From: Acanthosoma haemorrhoidale
Taxonomy: Eukaryota; Arthropoda; Insecta; Hemiptera; Acanthosomatidae
Assembly (NCBI GenBank): GCA_930367205.1
Contig: OV884015.1
Span: forward strand, 78,011,341-78,075,340
DNA: 64,000 bases
Direction of reading: 5' to 3'
The notes under the pieces were generated by a model that did not search any database, had not been told where the DNA came from, and saw nothing but the letters and a program-made list of their open reading frames with translations. This document shows, piece by piece, positions 20,080 to 33,100 of this stretch (within the stretch, counting starts at the first letter, position 1; every line of letters begins with the position of its first letter). Position numbers and translations under genes: made by a program.

Positions 20080-20460
20080 TTAGAAGTCGTAAAGCATCAT
20101 TTCATTCTGGAATGAAATTTGTGTTGGATGCAGCACTGTGTAACGTTTGTCATTTTGGAAGGGTTGGACATCACATGGAAAGCACACTTCAGGACACTGC
20201 ACACCCCAAACACAGTTGGGGGCTTTGCAAAATGAGCTAGGCCGCACAAGTAGTCGATCTTCCTTGGCTAAGCTCTTCTTCACAGAGGTAACGTTCATGT
20301 TAACCCATAAATGGTCGTCATAAATCAAAGAAGTAAACATTGAATAAGCCCCCTCAGCAATAGTAGATGGATCGCTAGATGGCAATACTGACCCGAGCAT
20401 TTGCTCAGGTATCAACCTAAAACCTAGAAGACCTTGACTAACTTGTCCAGAAATGAAATC
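20080..20460 (-). CDS. Candidate terminal exon of an unrecognised host gene
   Basis: Minus strand. 126 codons open from a good splice acceptor (poly-T tract then TTCGGCTGTAG, AG at 20,462-20,461) to TAA at 20,082-20,080. The peptide has balanced composition, unlike the AT-biased background. It starts DFISGQVSQGLLGFRLIPEQ, continues SSDPSTIAEGAYSMFTSLIYDD, and has a Cys cluster, SFCKAPNCVWGVQCPEVC, near residues 82-99. The end is NEMMLYDF. I do not recognise the family. No retroelement motif is present. Earlier exons would lie to the right; none is identified. No start codon is needed in a last exon, so the in-frame ATG at 20,415 is not taken as the start. Confidence 0.5.
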   Translation of the reverse strand, partial: DFISGQVSQGLLGFRLIPEQMLGSVLPSSDPSTIAEGAYSMFTSLIYDDHLWVNMNVTSVKKSLAKEDRLLVRPSSFCKAPNCVWGVQCPEVCFPCDVQPFQNDKRYTVLHPTQISFQNEMMLYDF

Positions 20461-21534
20461 CTACAGCCGAAGTAAAAAAAACAATAAATAATATTTAACC
20501 CTAAAATATGTTTCAGGTAACATCAAGCAGATAAACTCTGTAGAACACTAATATAGCTCTCATTTAACAGTCTGTTTTACAGTCGATATATATGTGCCTG
20601 TAACTCATATTCATAGTTATGATATAAACAAAACAGATTGTATTGATAGTTTTGCTGTAAATTATGTCATTATTTTGAGTTGTTTTATTAATAATGTCGC
20701 TTAGTGATCGTAATAATACTAGGGGGTTAAGGTTGGTATCAGTCCTCACGTTTCCATTCTAATATTTTTAAATTTCTTTATGTTATTTACTCAATACATC
20801 TTGTAATATGATTTATGTTCTGTAGTAGTTTGCATTTAATCACTCTTACACACCAATTTAGGGCAGGAAGTCTGAATTATTTTTGAGTGCCTGTAATTAT
20901 TTAGATCGAGTTAATTGATCCCCCAATGGACACAGTTTAGGCTGAAAATGATCTGGTCCATTCACTTTAATATTCCTCACCCATCACATATATTATTTCG
21001 TATGAATACTCGATGTATTTTCCCTGCATTCTATTGAATACTTCATCGATACGTCCAGAAATATTCAAAGAGCTCTAAAATGAAATCAAATTAATTCTAA
21101 TTTGTAAATTAAAAATTATTGGTCATTATTGTTAAACTATTTGAAAACCGTTAATCACTTAAAAACATGTAAAAGTTATAAACAGTTACATATGGTAATC
21201 CTATAACTTATAAAAATAATAAAAATATCCTATGGTAATCAATACTTATACAGACAGATATCACACCTTGTTTGTTGGATATAAATCATTGTATTTAGAA
21301 ATGTATTTTAAACTGTTTTCAATATGTCTTGAAAAAAAACAAAAACACAGTTCCTAAATAGCTGTTGAGCTTTTATGTTTTTTTTCTATGTTTAATTTGT
21401 TTTATTTCCCGACTTTCTTTAAGATTTCAGACCGACTAGATTAGCTTTATTACTACTGACGGTAGAACGCTCAGGAATAACAAATACTAAAATAGATGGA
21501 TTAACCAAACTATATTATTACGGCACCATTCACG
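20461..21534. other. Possible intron/intergenic DNA, nothing recognised
   Basis: AT-rich, with short frames only. If the exon at 20,080-20,460 is real, this would be its upstream intron. Confidence 0.35.
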
Positions 21535-21930
21535 TTCTTCGTGAACCCCGACAGGACCTCTACGCCCGATCTACTCCTGACTCAAGAGCCACACCGAGTC
21601 ACCGGATGCACCGTTTTGGACTTTACCGGCCGATTAAGAGATCGAGGCCGATCTCCCGGCCGACTCAACCGAAGCCACAGTACCCCTACTACCTGCTTAG
21701 GCAGGGTCGATCTTCCGGCCGAGAGGCCGACTTATTGCAGGCCCCTGCCGGGGCTGGCCAGGCTTGACCTGGCCGACTACAAACCATTGCCTAGTACCCC
21801 TAGGCTCCACCCTCGGTAGACTCTCACTACCTTCCTGAATCCACCCGCCTCCTTTAGGCACTCCACTCCCTATATCCTTCTCATACAACCTTCAAATGGG
21901 GGACTCCCCTTAGTGAAAGGCACTCATCAG
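21535..21930. other. GC-rich block of unknown origin
   Basis: About 400 bp much richer in G+C than its surroundings, with GGCCGA/TCGGCC words and a hairpin GGCCAGG-CTTGA-CCTGGCC at about 21,759-21,777. A 92-codon frame at 21,541-21,819 is Arg/Pro-rich and of low complexity, probably a side effect of composition. It may be the GC-rich end of an unrecognised retroelement. Confidence 0.4.
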
Positions 21931-22091
21931 CCCAAAATAATTTTCCTTTTACTTTTCCCACATCCTATTTTTTATAAGTTTGAGAGCTAAGAAAAAAAAC
22001 TATATTATAATTACCACACATGTACTCTGCAGGTGTTGAGAGAACTGGTTAATTATTTTAAATAATGCTTATCACATTATTGTTAATTGTA

Positions 22092-22705
22092 TTAGATTGG
22101 CAAGAAAGTGATTTCGGTTTGCACTAGTAGATAGCATTGTTTGTTTCGTTATTCTTTTAGAGTTTTTAGAATTTTTTTCTTTTGAGATTTAGTAGTGGAT
22201 ACCTTTAGGTTGCTATAGAAAGAAATTCCGTGTCATTTTGTTTACAACTATCAGTTAACGGCCAGTTTTAACATGGAGTGCAAATATAAGCATTTTCAAC
22301 ACATTTTACTTTCTTTGACTGAAAGATGACCAACATTCTGGTTGACTTTCTGAACTTGATTTTGATGATAAAATTAAGGCCATAATTGAATGGAATCGTC
22401 ATATAACAGTGCGAGAGATTGCAAAACAGTTAAATGTATCACACACAACAATTGAAAATCATATAAGACGGCTTGGACTCTCGATGTAGCTCGATATATG
22501 AGTTCTGCCAATACAATGCGAGGCCTCACACATCTTTAGGAACATGTACGAAACTATTGGAGCTCTGTTGGGAAGTGATGTTGCATCTACCAGACAGTCC
22601 CGACCTTGCACCATCGGATTATCATTTATTTCGAAGTTTACAAAACTTCTTAAATGGTAAAAAAATCAGTAATAACGATGAAGTCAATCAAGTCAACTGT
22701 GTAAA
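22092..22705 (+). pseudogene. Mariner transposase relic (mellifera-like), internally deleted
   Basis: A TA precedes TTAGATTGGCAAGAAAGTG (22,092), which resembles mellifera-type mariner inverted repeats. The ATG at 22,273 starts MECKYKHFQHILL. Around 22,360-22,475 the helix-turn-helix region reads IKAIIEWNRHITVREIAKQL then HTTIENHIRRLG. It then jumps to QYNARPHTS, LELCWEVMLHLPDSPDLAP and SDYHLFRSLQNFLNGKK. The middle, with the first catalytic Asp, is deleted, and the second Asp (normally HDNARPH) is Tyr. The last Asp (APSDYH) remains. The right inverted repeat is missing. It cannot be active. Confidence 0.88.
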
Positions 22706-23737
22706 AAGGCAAACGTATTATTAAATTCAAAACTCCACGACCAGCCACACGAATTCTCTCCCCTAATTGATTCTAAGCTAAAAAGTTCATTTCATAAAAT
22801 TAATCAGGTGCCTCAATTTTATCTAGTCGGAAATAGCGCTGTTGTTTAAATTGTCTTTGTGAGTACCCTGTGAAAGAATATTCTTGTTTTTCTTATATAA
22901 TGAAAAATGATTTTACTAAAAAGTTGGGCTTTGAAGGCCAATTATATAAATTGCTAGCTTTCTTCAGCTTTCATAATCTGAGTGCCAGCAAGGAAACTAG
23001 ACAGTTTTGTTGTCAAGTGTTTCTGTGAGATATCGACAAACAGATTACATGTAGCTTGAAATAAAGTAAGAAGATGCAATAAACTCAGGGTGGTTTGAGA
23101 AAGTTATATTAAATAAGAACTTTATATGTTTTTTACATTTCTCGTCCACAAACATTTTCAAGAACACAATATCGAAAATTTAACGATTTTTATCATAAGA
23201 ATGTCAACAATGAGGAGTATTTTTTGGACTTAACTTTGTGTCAACTCCGTAGGTTATTTGCAACTGATTGGACTCGAAAGCGCTGTTGATAATATTTATT
23301 GCTTGCTTGTGTAAAGATACATGTACGACTTAAGCAAGTCGGATATGTAAAGAAATGCTGGATGAAGTAAGGGTTATCTTAAGATAACTAGTGGGACAGT
23401 TGAGTCTTGGAAGGTATTTTAGATGTTAGCTCGGTATTGCCAATCCCCAATCCTTGTTTATTATGTTTTTAGATCATGAAAGTCCTGAAAACACCAAGTC
23501 TTATATCCGCAGTTGCTTAATATATGCTTCCTAACCGCCTTATGGTTTTCTCAACATAAACCATATTTTTTTTTAACCTTTTGAAACAGTCACGATCTTT
23601 GCCGAAGAACTGCTATCATCGAACGATTGAACTTAGACGTTGAAAAGTACTGCACATAATGTTTCTATCCAGCCACTTTAAGATTGTATTTTGTAATATT
23701 CAACAGATAAATGATGACCATTTACTTTATAGACCGT
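22706..23737. other. Intergenic, no gene seen
   Basis: AT-rich. No reading frame or repeat family recognised. Confidence 0.4.
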
Positions 23738-24346
23738 TGTAGCGACCGCTAACTAGATAAGATAAATCACCCTATAATCTATTGTATACATATTGTAAAT
23801 TAATTTAAACAAATGTAAATAACATTACCAAACTATAAGCCATTGTAAATGTTGTAAACAATAAAAGACGCAACTGCAAGTAAATTGGCTGGGAACCCTC
23901 ACCCTCTACCAAAGAGCAGGTAGTAGCGACCCGGACAAGGCCTGAGTCACCACGAGAACAAAGGCCACCACATACTGGGCTGGAATTGGCCACAATAACG
24001 AGGCACATGATTGGATACTGCTGATGGACGCCAACTATAAATAGATCCGGGGTTGGCCTGTAAATCATTCTCACGACGACTCTCCAACTGGTGACTTGCA
24101 GCTGCATTGATGTTCAAGACTTGGCCTTCTAATTTATGAAAACCTCTGGACCTCTCTTCCTAACCTCGCTATGTTTTAGTCCGGCCTTGTCAGACCCCAC
24201 ACTTCTCTGCCTTAGTCTCGCTAAAACTAGCAACTCCTTGGGAGAGACCTCTCCCTCGCGGACAACGGTTGCCGTGGCCCTACAAAATTTACCTAGTAGT
24301 GTCTCCCACGACAATCCAGTCTGCCTCTCTCCGGTTCTCACTCGCC
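23738..24346 (+). repeat. LTR of a CsRn1/Kabuki-type gypsy element
   Basis: 609 bp, TGTAGCGACC to just before TTTGGGATCCGGACGG, a primer-site-like start. It matches the minus-strand LTR at 48,987-49,552 throughout, including TATAAATAGA (24,036), GAGAACAAAGG and the block CCTCTGGACCTCTCTTCC. The family assignment comes from the coding remnants beside the other copy. Confidence 0.8.
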
Positions 24347-24600
24347 TTTGGGATCCGGACGGATTTCGCCTACCCTCAGATACCGAGTGTGAATTCGTGG
24401 TCATTCCAAGACCACACAAACGACCTACCCTATACCTCTTCTCCTGAGATCAATGCATTGTCGTGGCACATGCCTATCAAATATGGAGTCAGATAGTAAG
24501 ACCCGTCATGAAACGATTGTCCAGATCATAGCCTCACTTCGTCACCAGGGCTAGGGTAACTAGGCACCCCCCTCGTGATGACCTGACAACCGTCTTTCAT
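24347..24600 (+). other. Leader fragment beside the CsRn1-type LTR
   Basis: The sequence after the LTR starts with a degenerate primer-like region and runs into non-repetitive DNA. The copy is therefore an LTR plus some leader, not a clean solo LTR. The right boundary is uncertain. Confidence 0.4.
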
Positions 24601-26130
24601 AAAGTGAGAGTATACTGTGATGACTGCATTGTTGGTTATCAAGTTGTTTCATTTTTGATGTGACCTACCGTTTTATGGGTGTAATTTCATAAAATAACAC
24701 AAAGGATTTACTTTTTATTTCTATGTCGTATTATTTAGTATTTCTCACATGTATCTTCTGGTCTTTGACTAACATTTTCTCCAATAAAAACATTCTGCGT
24801 GATTTTATAGTTAGGGTTTACTTCTGGTACGTTACAGTAGAGAGCCATTCGCGTGGAGGGAGTTGTTGAAGGCATAGGAATTTCTTTCTGGACCTATTTT
24901 ATAACTATAAGAAAAAATCGCACTTCGAGACTCTCAGTTTTCCAGTTTCAATCAAACATAGATTTTCAATGATTTTTATTAAGAAGTTTAGGGTGTGCGC
25001 AGGAGCTACAAAGAGACGGCAGGTCGTCTCGTAAGCTCTTTGGATCTATAGACATGCTCATTTAATCGATTTATGTTCCTTCTGATTTGTACTAAATATT
25101 GAATAAATGCCAATAACGTTAATAGTGCAGTCCGAGACCAGCTTGATATTTGTTGTCCTCTTTTAACACACACTGTTTGTTGATGCAGAAAATTATAGGT
25201 GAATGCGTATCACTTCGAGCAAAAAGGAAAGTAAACTTAATATTAAAGCAAAGGTTAAAAAATGTAGACTGTATAAAAGGGTGGTTCATGAATTAAATGC
25301 AAACACTGCCAATAACCCAAAATGTAATATATATATTTTCACATAAAATACATAATAATAAAAGAAAAGTGGTCACCGGATATGAATAATTAATAAAACT
25401 AACCTAGTAAGAATTAAATAAAATTGTAATTACCCAAAGAAAAGAAAATCTTAAATATTTAAACTCTATTAGTCTAATTCAAAGAATACAAACATATTCA
25501 ATAACATAGCGAGGGGAGCGTGTTGAATTTGGTCTCTGTCCGGAGATACGAAAACTCATCTTGAGATCTAAGTTGGTCCATCCAGCAAGTGATGTGTTAA
25601 ATCGGTCCCAGGTGTCACATAGGCCGAGATACTCTTTGAAGGGCTGTTTCGCGGTGAACTCACTGAAGAAGAGTCATCAAGCTGAGATACTCTCTGCATA
25701 GCTGCGTCGCTTTGACTGACGAAGAATAAGACGAGTCATCAGGCTGAGATACTGTCTGTAGAGCTGTCTAGCTTTGACCGACTAATATGAGGCAGAGAGG
25801 GGGGATGAGAGAGGGAATTTTCCCCGCGCGCGCAAACGCAACACTCATGTCAACCACGTACACCGTTCGCAAACATAAACATAAATAAAGAGAAATACAA
25901 AGTACTAATAAATTTTAACGAAACAAAAATTATGAGAGTCATCATCACACAAAATATTCTATTATTCTGTATATTATATTCTTGTTGTTGTTGTTCTATT
26001 GATGTCTTACACCCCTTCGCACATATTTATTTCATTTTATCAACATTCGGCGTTCTGTATTGTATTGATATATTTCAGCTTTATCTCATTATTGAAACTT
26101 TTTAAAATTATATTACAATATAACAATTAC
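24601..26130. other. Non-coding, with a 60-bp tandem repeat
   Basis: No gene. 25,500-25,860 is richer in G+C and contains three imperfect units of about 60 bp at 25,622, 25,681 and 25,743, each starting GSCNGAGATACT and containing GCTGT/GCTGCGT then TTTGACYGAC and GAGTCATCA. Its host element is not recognised. Confidence 0.5.
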
Positions 26131-26234
26131 AGAGTTTTGTCATACACGGACTGGTGATTTAGTAAATTTTTAAGTGTGTCTCCATACAGGTGAGCCACGT
26201 TAGCAGGGGACAGGTTGTCGACCTTATCAGCCAT
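26131..26234 (-). CDS. Candidate first coding exon of an unrecognised gene
   Basis: Minus strand. ATG at 26,234 in a good insect context (CCACAATGG). 34 codons read MADKVDNLSPANVAHLYGDT then LKNLLNHQSVYDKT. The exon would end at the splice donor GTAATT (26,130-26,125); without splicing it stops one codon later. GC-containing third positions contrast with the AT-rich flanks, which suggests real coding. Too short to assign a family; a host gene or the start of a retroelement ORF are both possible. Confidence 0.35.
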
Positions 26235-29200
26235 TGTGGATAATTCTATCGTAAATTAAGCTATGAGACTAATGCAGCTCAGATATAATAATCATCAAAT
26301 TGCGATATTATTCTTTGCTTTCACCATTAGGCACCCCTTTAACACTCCTAAAAAAATAAGAGACCATTAATAAGACCATAAAACTCTTTAAAGTAAATAA
26401 TACATACCAATATATGAAGCGAAGTTGGTCAGGAAGAGTGGAAAGGTTGAAAAGTAACTAGGGAATGTCTAATTAAAATCCACCCTGAATTACCTGTTTC
26501 ATCTCTAATAGGAAACTGTAGATTTTATGTTGTTTTTTCTTTTAAATTCACTTGCCTGAAATGTTAGCTCCTTTGAATTTAAAGCTGGGATCCTAGTTTA
26601 AAAGAGGTTTTTAAAAGAGTGATTAATTGTTCTCTTGATGAATTGAAATTTTGTCGAATTCAGCCTGTGGCCAAGTGTTGGTAATTAATTAATAATAAGG
26701 CTAAAACTTACTTTTTAGCAAATCAGCTAAATGTTTAACCAAATATTTCCTCTCTGAATAAATTTTACTTTATTATAAAACGAAATGGGTCTCTTCCGTG
26801 GAGGTTCATCATTGTAAAATGTTTTTCTCGTTTTAGACTATTAAAACATTTTCAAAAGGACTGAGTGTATCACTAATTAATTCTCACCTTTTATCGTTAA
26901 GTTTATCATAAATATATGTTTTGTCTATTTTCATCATAGCAACTAGTCGTCATAAGTATCACAACCTATTTCGTCTCCAGCTCCTAGTGTTTAAACATTT
27001 TTTTAAATCTGAGGAGTTCAGGTAGCATAATAGTACTATGAATATGGATAGTATGTGAAGTGATAAGAGTTATTTTGAATAATAAATATGTTTCGGCCTT
27101 TTTTTGTGAACACATTAGCATATATAACTAGTTTTTATTAGTTTTAAATGAATAACCGTTTATTTTCTTTCATTTATGCCCATTTTTTATGAAAGATATG
27201 TAATGTGACTTACCTAGATTAACATGAATACACTTTAGTTTAGAAAGGGAAAGAATGCTAAGTAGTAGTAGTAATTTGATATTTTCTTGGACGTGTAGAT
27301 GCCATAGAATTGATTTTTTTTGTGATAAATTTCGTTATATAGAATCTTGGAGTGACATCCTGTTATTATAATCGAATTAAAAGACTTAATAGCCAATATT
27401 TTCTCTAAGGTATGCGAACACCGCCGGCGTTATAGAGAGTGAGTAATTATGACCCAGTGAGGAGTAGTTATAGATGGGACTACTCACAACAACTTTTAGA
27501 CAGGTGACTGAGTACCGCAGAAACGTACACCTAGAATTTAATAAATTGGATAGAGATATAAAAGCCGGCAAGCATTTGATTGCGCTAGCTTGAGCTTAGT
27601 CTTGAAGCGGCAGGGATACGGAATTGCCTATGCAATTCACTGCCAAAGTATACACTGTTGAAGGCCGGAGAGCTATGTTGCTTTTCGACAATCTTGGATT
27701 CAAGCCACGGGGTTCTAGAAGGCTTTTAAAATTTCTTGCGGACAATCTGATAAACAAATTTCTCTCAGTAATATAACATTCCTGTGGTAATTTTAGTTAA
27801 TTTGAATATCAGGAAGTTGTTCAGAAGAAAATTTATCTTCTCCATAAAAAGAGCTGAAAATATTTTAACAGAAAAGTACTTAGAAGACCTAGAGTTTGGC
27901 CTATTTAAGTGAGACACGATTTCCAAGTTCTTTTAATTAATATATTAAAGACGCTTCTCTTTTTTTTAGTTTTAAAATAAGTTGACTCTTATTATAAAAT
28001 CTTTTGATTTCCTCTTTTTTCTTAGGAAAAAGCTTACACTTGCTTTTACAGAAAAATGAATACATATTTAATTTTTTATCCTCTGGAGATTCGTAAATTA
28101 GTCAGAATATTGAAAATAAAATTTATTCTAGTTGCATGGCCCTGACAATGTACATAACAAATAAAAATTAAGTATGTTGACAGCCCGTCAGCTAGGTCTA
28201 TGACCTTTTTGTCTCAGTAAGCATGTATAGTGTAAAAAAAACAATAATAAAAAAAATTGTACTTGGAACAGATGACAATTCAATGAGTACAGTGAAACGT
28301 TTTCAAGAGAAAAAGCTGGCACCTCATAACATAAGTTCGGAATATAAGGGGTAAGATAAAAATACTGTATTGAAACGTTGGATGGAAAGGGGATTTATAA
28401 ATAGTTGGCGGGAGTCGAATATTAACACCCATAAACCAATAGTTGTTTGAATGTATTTTTATGGATTGAATATTTAATGAATCATAACAATTTGGCCAAT
28501 TGGTAAAGTCACTGATAAAAAACTAAAAACTCGGGAAAACTACGTCTACCTTATTACTGTTTGAGAAATGAGAAACAATTAAATTAGCAAATAATTTACT
28601 CTAAAAAGAAGGAACGGGTTACAAATGTTGAGAATCAGGAAAACCTGTACGAAAATCAGGGGGCTGAAATCTCGTCAGCCCTGTAAAAGATGGCTGCACT
28701 GGCCCGAAATAAGTGAGGCACTTTATCAAGAGACACCAGGTCCTCGGGGGATTAGAGGAATTAAGTAAAGTCTTTGCCTTCTTTAACAGGATACTTTTAC
28801 CTCTTTTGGGGCCATTAAATACAGAACATACAACGGTATCAATATCAAGTTCTTATAGCACAAGACAGGCATTGACGACGCATGTTGAATGTTAGCTCGT
28901 GGGTAATGTTGGATAACATGAGTAGATTTAGTGTGTGTCTGTGTTCAGGCCCCCAACGTGTTCAGGCTATTTCAAGGGTATCGTCATGTCAGAACATTTT
29001 AGAGTATTGATTTTTCATCAACTTCGATAAAGCTGTTCTTTTCCAGACTGATTTGTGTTAAAATGCCCTTTGTACAATATATTTATATATTCTTCGATCC
29101 CATACGGCAATATCTTCTTGCTAATCTCGCTTTACAAACTGAGCCTCAATAGGGGAATTGTGATAAATCATCCCATTCAAATGTATATGTATAAGTTATC

Positions 29201-29909
29201 GTCTATCGGCTTTAGACGATTAAAACAAAGAGAACGAGAGTTAAAGGAACTGATGTCTGAACAACGGCTAGGTTTAAACTGTCTTGATTCCGCTTCTAAT
29301 CTTCTATCTATATTTACAACCTTTGTTTACATGGGCCTACGTGGTATTTGGCCTAACATTGCCATACCACGAGCCATAACTTATATATAACATTGCACTC
29401 ACTTCCTAGTCATACTGTTTTTACAATAAACACACATACAATATACATATATATATATATATATATATGCAAAGCCCATGGATCCTCCGAATTCACCTGT
29501 GGGAATTTGTCCTCAACAGTAAAAGAGTAGGAGATCCACCACGCTGCTTCATCATCGACGTCACTGCTAAACTATAGCTAGTATGCCTGTGAGACCCACA
29601 GACACTCCTGACATGACAGAATATTGGCTTAAGCCATTTTCATAAAGCCATATAAGCCATTTGGCTGAGGCCATTTTCAATCTCCGAGGAGAAATGATAT
29701 CCCTGCATTGAGTTTTTGTTTGGATAATATGGTATGGGATTATAAAAATTTAGCAAGAACCTGTTCAAGATTAGTGGGTATTTCTAAGGCAGTATAGAGG
29801 GTTTTACTTGTTAAAAAGAATGAGGCATTTACTATGTTTACTATTAAAGACGTATAATTGGAAATATTGGATGCATAGAGCTCAAGTTCATAAGTTCAAA
29901 TTAGTTTTG
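26235..29909. other. Long non-coding stretch
   Basis: AT-rich, unique-looking DNA without a convincing coding frame. Small features: perfect 7-bp hairpins at 27,621-27,638 (GAATTGC/GCAATTC) and 28,661-28,681 (GGGCTGA/TCAGCCC), and a (TA)n run at about 29,447-29,468. Confidence 0.4.
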
Positions 29910-30150
29910 CGGCTAATGGAGGAGCGTGGGGGGTTTCCCAAGAATTGCATTGGGGACTTTCCTTTCGTATGCGAGGGAGGTTACAACCTTGTGGATTTGG
30001 GAGGTCTCTGGGCTGTTTGTAAATACTGTATAAATGAGCGAGTGAATGAAAATTGTAATGATGGTATGAATGAGAACATTGATCCCAATTACTTATTGCC
30101 TAATAAAGTAGATTGTAATTTTATAACAATAAAGAAGTTTTATTACTCTG
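29910..30150 (+). mobile_element. LINE fragment, copy E (3' UTR only)
   Basis: Starts GGAGGAGCGTGGGGGGTTTC and runs through GTGGATTTGGGAGGTCTCTG, GTATGAATGAGAACATT and GATTGTAATTTTATAACAAT, all shared with copies C and I. It is 5'-truncated with an AT-rich tail. Confidence 0.85.
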
Positions 30151-33100
30151 TTTCTGCAATAACCTCTTGATAGCATGTATACGCTGGATCCCGCAGTATT
30201 CTGTACCTGTTTGGTCGCCATAGATGATCGGATGGTTTTTTATATGTCAATAAATGTTCCTAATTCTGGGCCTCCAGGTTTCACTGACCCTCAGTTGTAC
30301 CAGGATTCAGTTGTACCCTTGAGTCGTATCCTCCGTTCGGACAGTTGAGGCAGGACTGTGTCGCGCAGACGCAGGCTCCCGCTCGCCGACCGCCTCAGTT
30401 AACCACGTGAGCCTCACGAGGCAAGGACTCGTCCGAAATTAGCAAACCTCACTGTAGACATCGCGCCGACTCGCCAAGGTATTCATAGATCCTTTGCATT
30501 CCACAAGCTTATAACCCCAGCTGCTCCCTCATCGATAACAGAGAACCGGCTCGTCATTTTACCTAAATTATTAAAATTTGTGCACATTTATTCATTAACA
30601 TAATCAGTAAAAAAATTCAAAATAATTGCATCAAAATTGTTATTTTATAAATGAGGCGTTTGAAAAAAAAAAATTCGAAAAACTCTAATTTAGAAGATAT
30701 CTATTAGAAAATTAATGTTCCTACAAATAAAAGTTAATTAATTTTTAATTAATTCAAATACAGAAAAATGTTATTTTTTTTAAATTTTGCTTGAATCTAT
30801 ATTAACCCAAATTAATTATAGATTGATTTTTTAAAAATTAATATAAACGAAAGAAAGGACGTCGGGAGATTGAGGATTCAGCCTGTTATTAAATGACTGT
30901 ATTTATACTCTAGAGTTTCGATAAAAAATAATTTCATTTGTTAAATTATTTCGGTACTGAAAATCTTAAGCTAAATCCTTGCTTTAAAATCGTTAGAATC
31001 GACGTCAGCGGCATTAAATCCCTGATTTATATTGTGGGCTTTCAAAACTTAATAGATATTTTAAAAATTCATTCGACATGAAAAAATAATCCTAAATAAC
31101 TCAAAAGCTGTGATTTGAAAATTTAAGCAATTAAAACATTTTCTTTTTCATTTGATCTAAACCATTGTCTAATAGCTTATATTGATTGAAGTGTTGATCA
31201 AAATAAGTTTAAACTTTCAAATCGATTGAATAATTTTTACGATTCTTACCCCAAAACATGCAGACGATAATTTATTGGTACATATTTATTATATCATTTT
31301 ATTCAATATAATATATTATGTTCAAATTATAGCTAAATAATTACAATTTTAATAATAACTGTAAATAGGTGAAATTTTGCTAAAATCTATTAACAGAATG
31401 TGTTTGTCCTAAATTCTCATTGGAAACAGTGTTTTAATGTTTAAGATACACTCATATTTTAGCATACGTTTCCTAGGACCAATGCTATCAACTGTTGTTA
31501 ATAATATTTTTAGTCGTATTTTAACTATAATATTGTATTTATTTGAATGTTTCCTCATTAGTTTCATCAAATGACATAGGTTTTTATAACGAGGAAATGT
31601 GTTTTATTTATTCTGGAAAACGACAATACGATTTCAAATATATTTTATCCATATGTAACATATTTTCCAATATGTGTAGTATTTTCCGGGGATTAAAATC
31701 AAAGGTAAACATCCACAAAAAACAACATGGGCTAAGTCATTAGTTTGTATTTTATTCCTCCGTTTAATCCTCATTCAGAGGTAGGAAATAAAATTTACAA
31801 CTTCATTCTGGTAAATTAAAAATATTTCTGATTCTATTCCATTTTTGACTGTGAAGTCAGGAATGATCTGACAGAACGTTTCCATTATAATAGATCATTA
31901 CATTTTGTTTTTCAGTATCACTTCTTATTAGATTCTGTCTGAATCATTTTCAATTTTAGCAGGTCATTGAACCATATTGAGTATGCTTGAGGGAGTTGTT
32001 TTGTGATTCATAAAATCTATTTCACAAGCATTATCTTGGAGTTTTATAGCATTTGCTGTGTGAGATTCCTCAGTGAACAACTGCAGTCAAATGTATATTT
32101 GGACACCCGAAAATAATATTTGTAACATTCATCATAATTACCAAACGAAATCTATTAAGCTGACGAATTTTAAGTAAATTAGAAATCTTGATATTCTATT
32201 TGCTATTGTTTTTCCATCCAGTCTAAAAACACAACCCATATGGGTTGATATATCATGATATAAAATATGACGTGCATGCTTTATGATATGTTGTTGTTGA
32301 TTAAAAGTACACTATTATAAATAAAATAAAGTGCATTGCTGTTGTTGATAATATCCCTCACTAGCCAGATTCACTAGCTGGCTATGGCATGTAGCAATAT
32401 AACTGTTTTCAAATGATTCTAAAGGATCAAAACTGTTTCATTCACAATCAAATATGATATTTGATAAATTGAATAAATGAATAAATAACGAGTTACAGCG
32501 AATGTAAATTCTGAATTCAGGTGAGATTCTTCATAGGCAGGATTTTCATAAACAAAACATCGGTTTAAAAAAAAACTGATTTGACTGATTCACATTTCTT
32601 GTTCATAGTTTGATAATGTTTCTCCGTGGTTTCACATTTTTACCAAATTTTGCAGAAAATATAATGTGAGAATATTTTGACTCAAACGTGACGACCTCAG
32701 GTACCCTTTTGAGAACGCTGGTTTTTCAGTGTTTCAAAGCAGAAACATTTTTATTTTTGCCCGTATGTCTTTGTGAGCCCCTATTTGAGGATTTGAGACA
32801 TGGACTTTTCCATAGAGGTTCTAATTGATAGTCGGATGTCATAAAAAATATTTCCACCATAATTATAACATAATTTATCATTATTTAATTGTTATTAAAA
32901 AAATATTTTTTTCTTCAATTTTTAATTGTACTTATTCTGATTGGCAATACGTAATTTGTGCCTAGTTTTTTTTTTTGAATTATTACAAAACGTTAATAAC
33001 GAGTATTATAAATATAATATAATAACAAGTAATATAATATAATATAAAAAAACAAACAATCACAAACAGGTATTTGAGTCTTTAACACAGACCGTGATTT

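Noticed and set aside
21541..21819. 92-codon Arg/Pro-rich gene
   Set aside because: Explained by the GC-rich composition; no family resemblance or splice signals.
24136..24447. 103-codon frame
   Set aside because: It lies within the CsRn1-type LTR and leader, where the other copy is not open.
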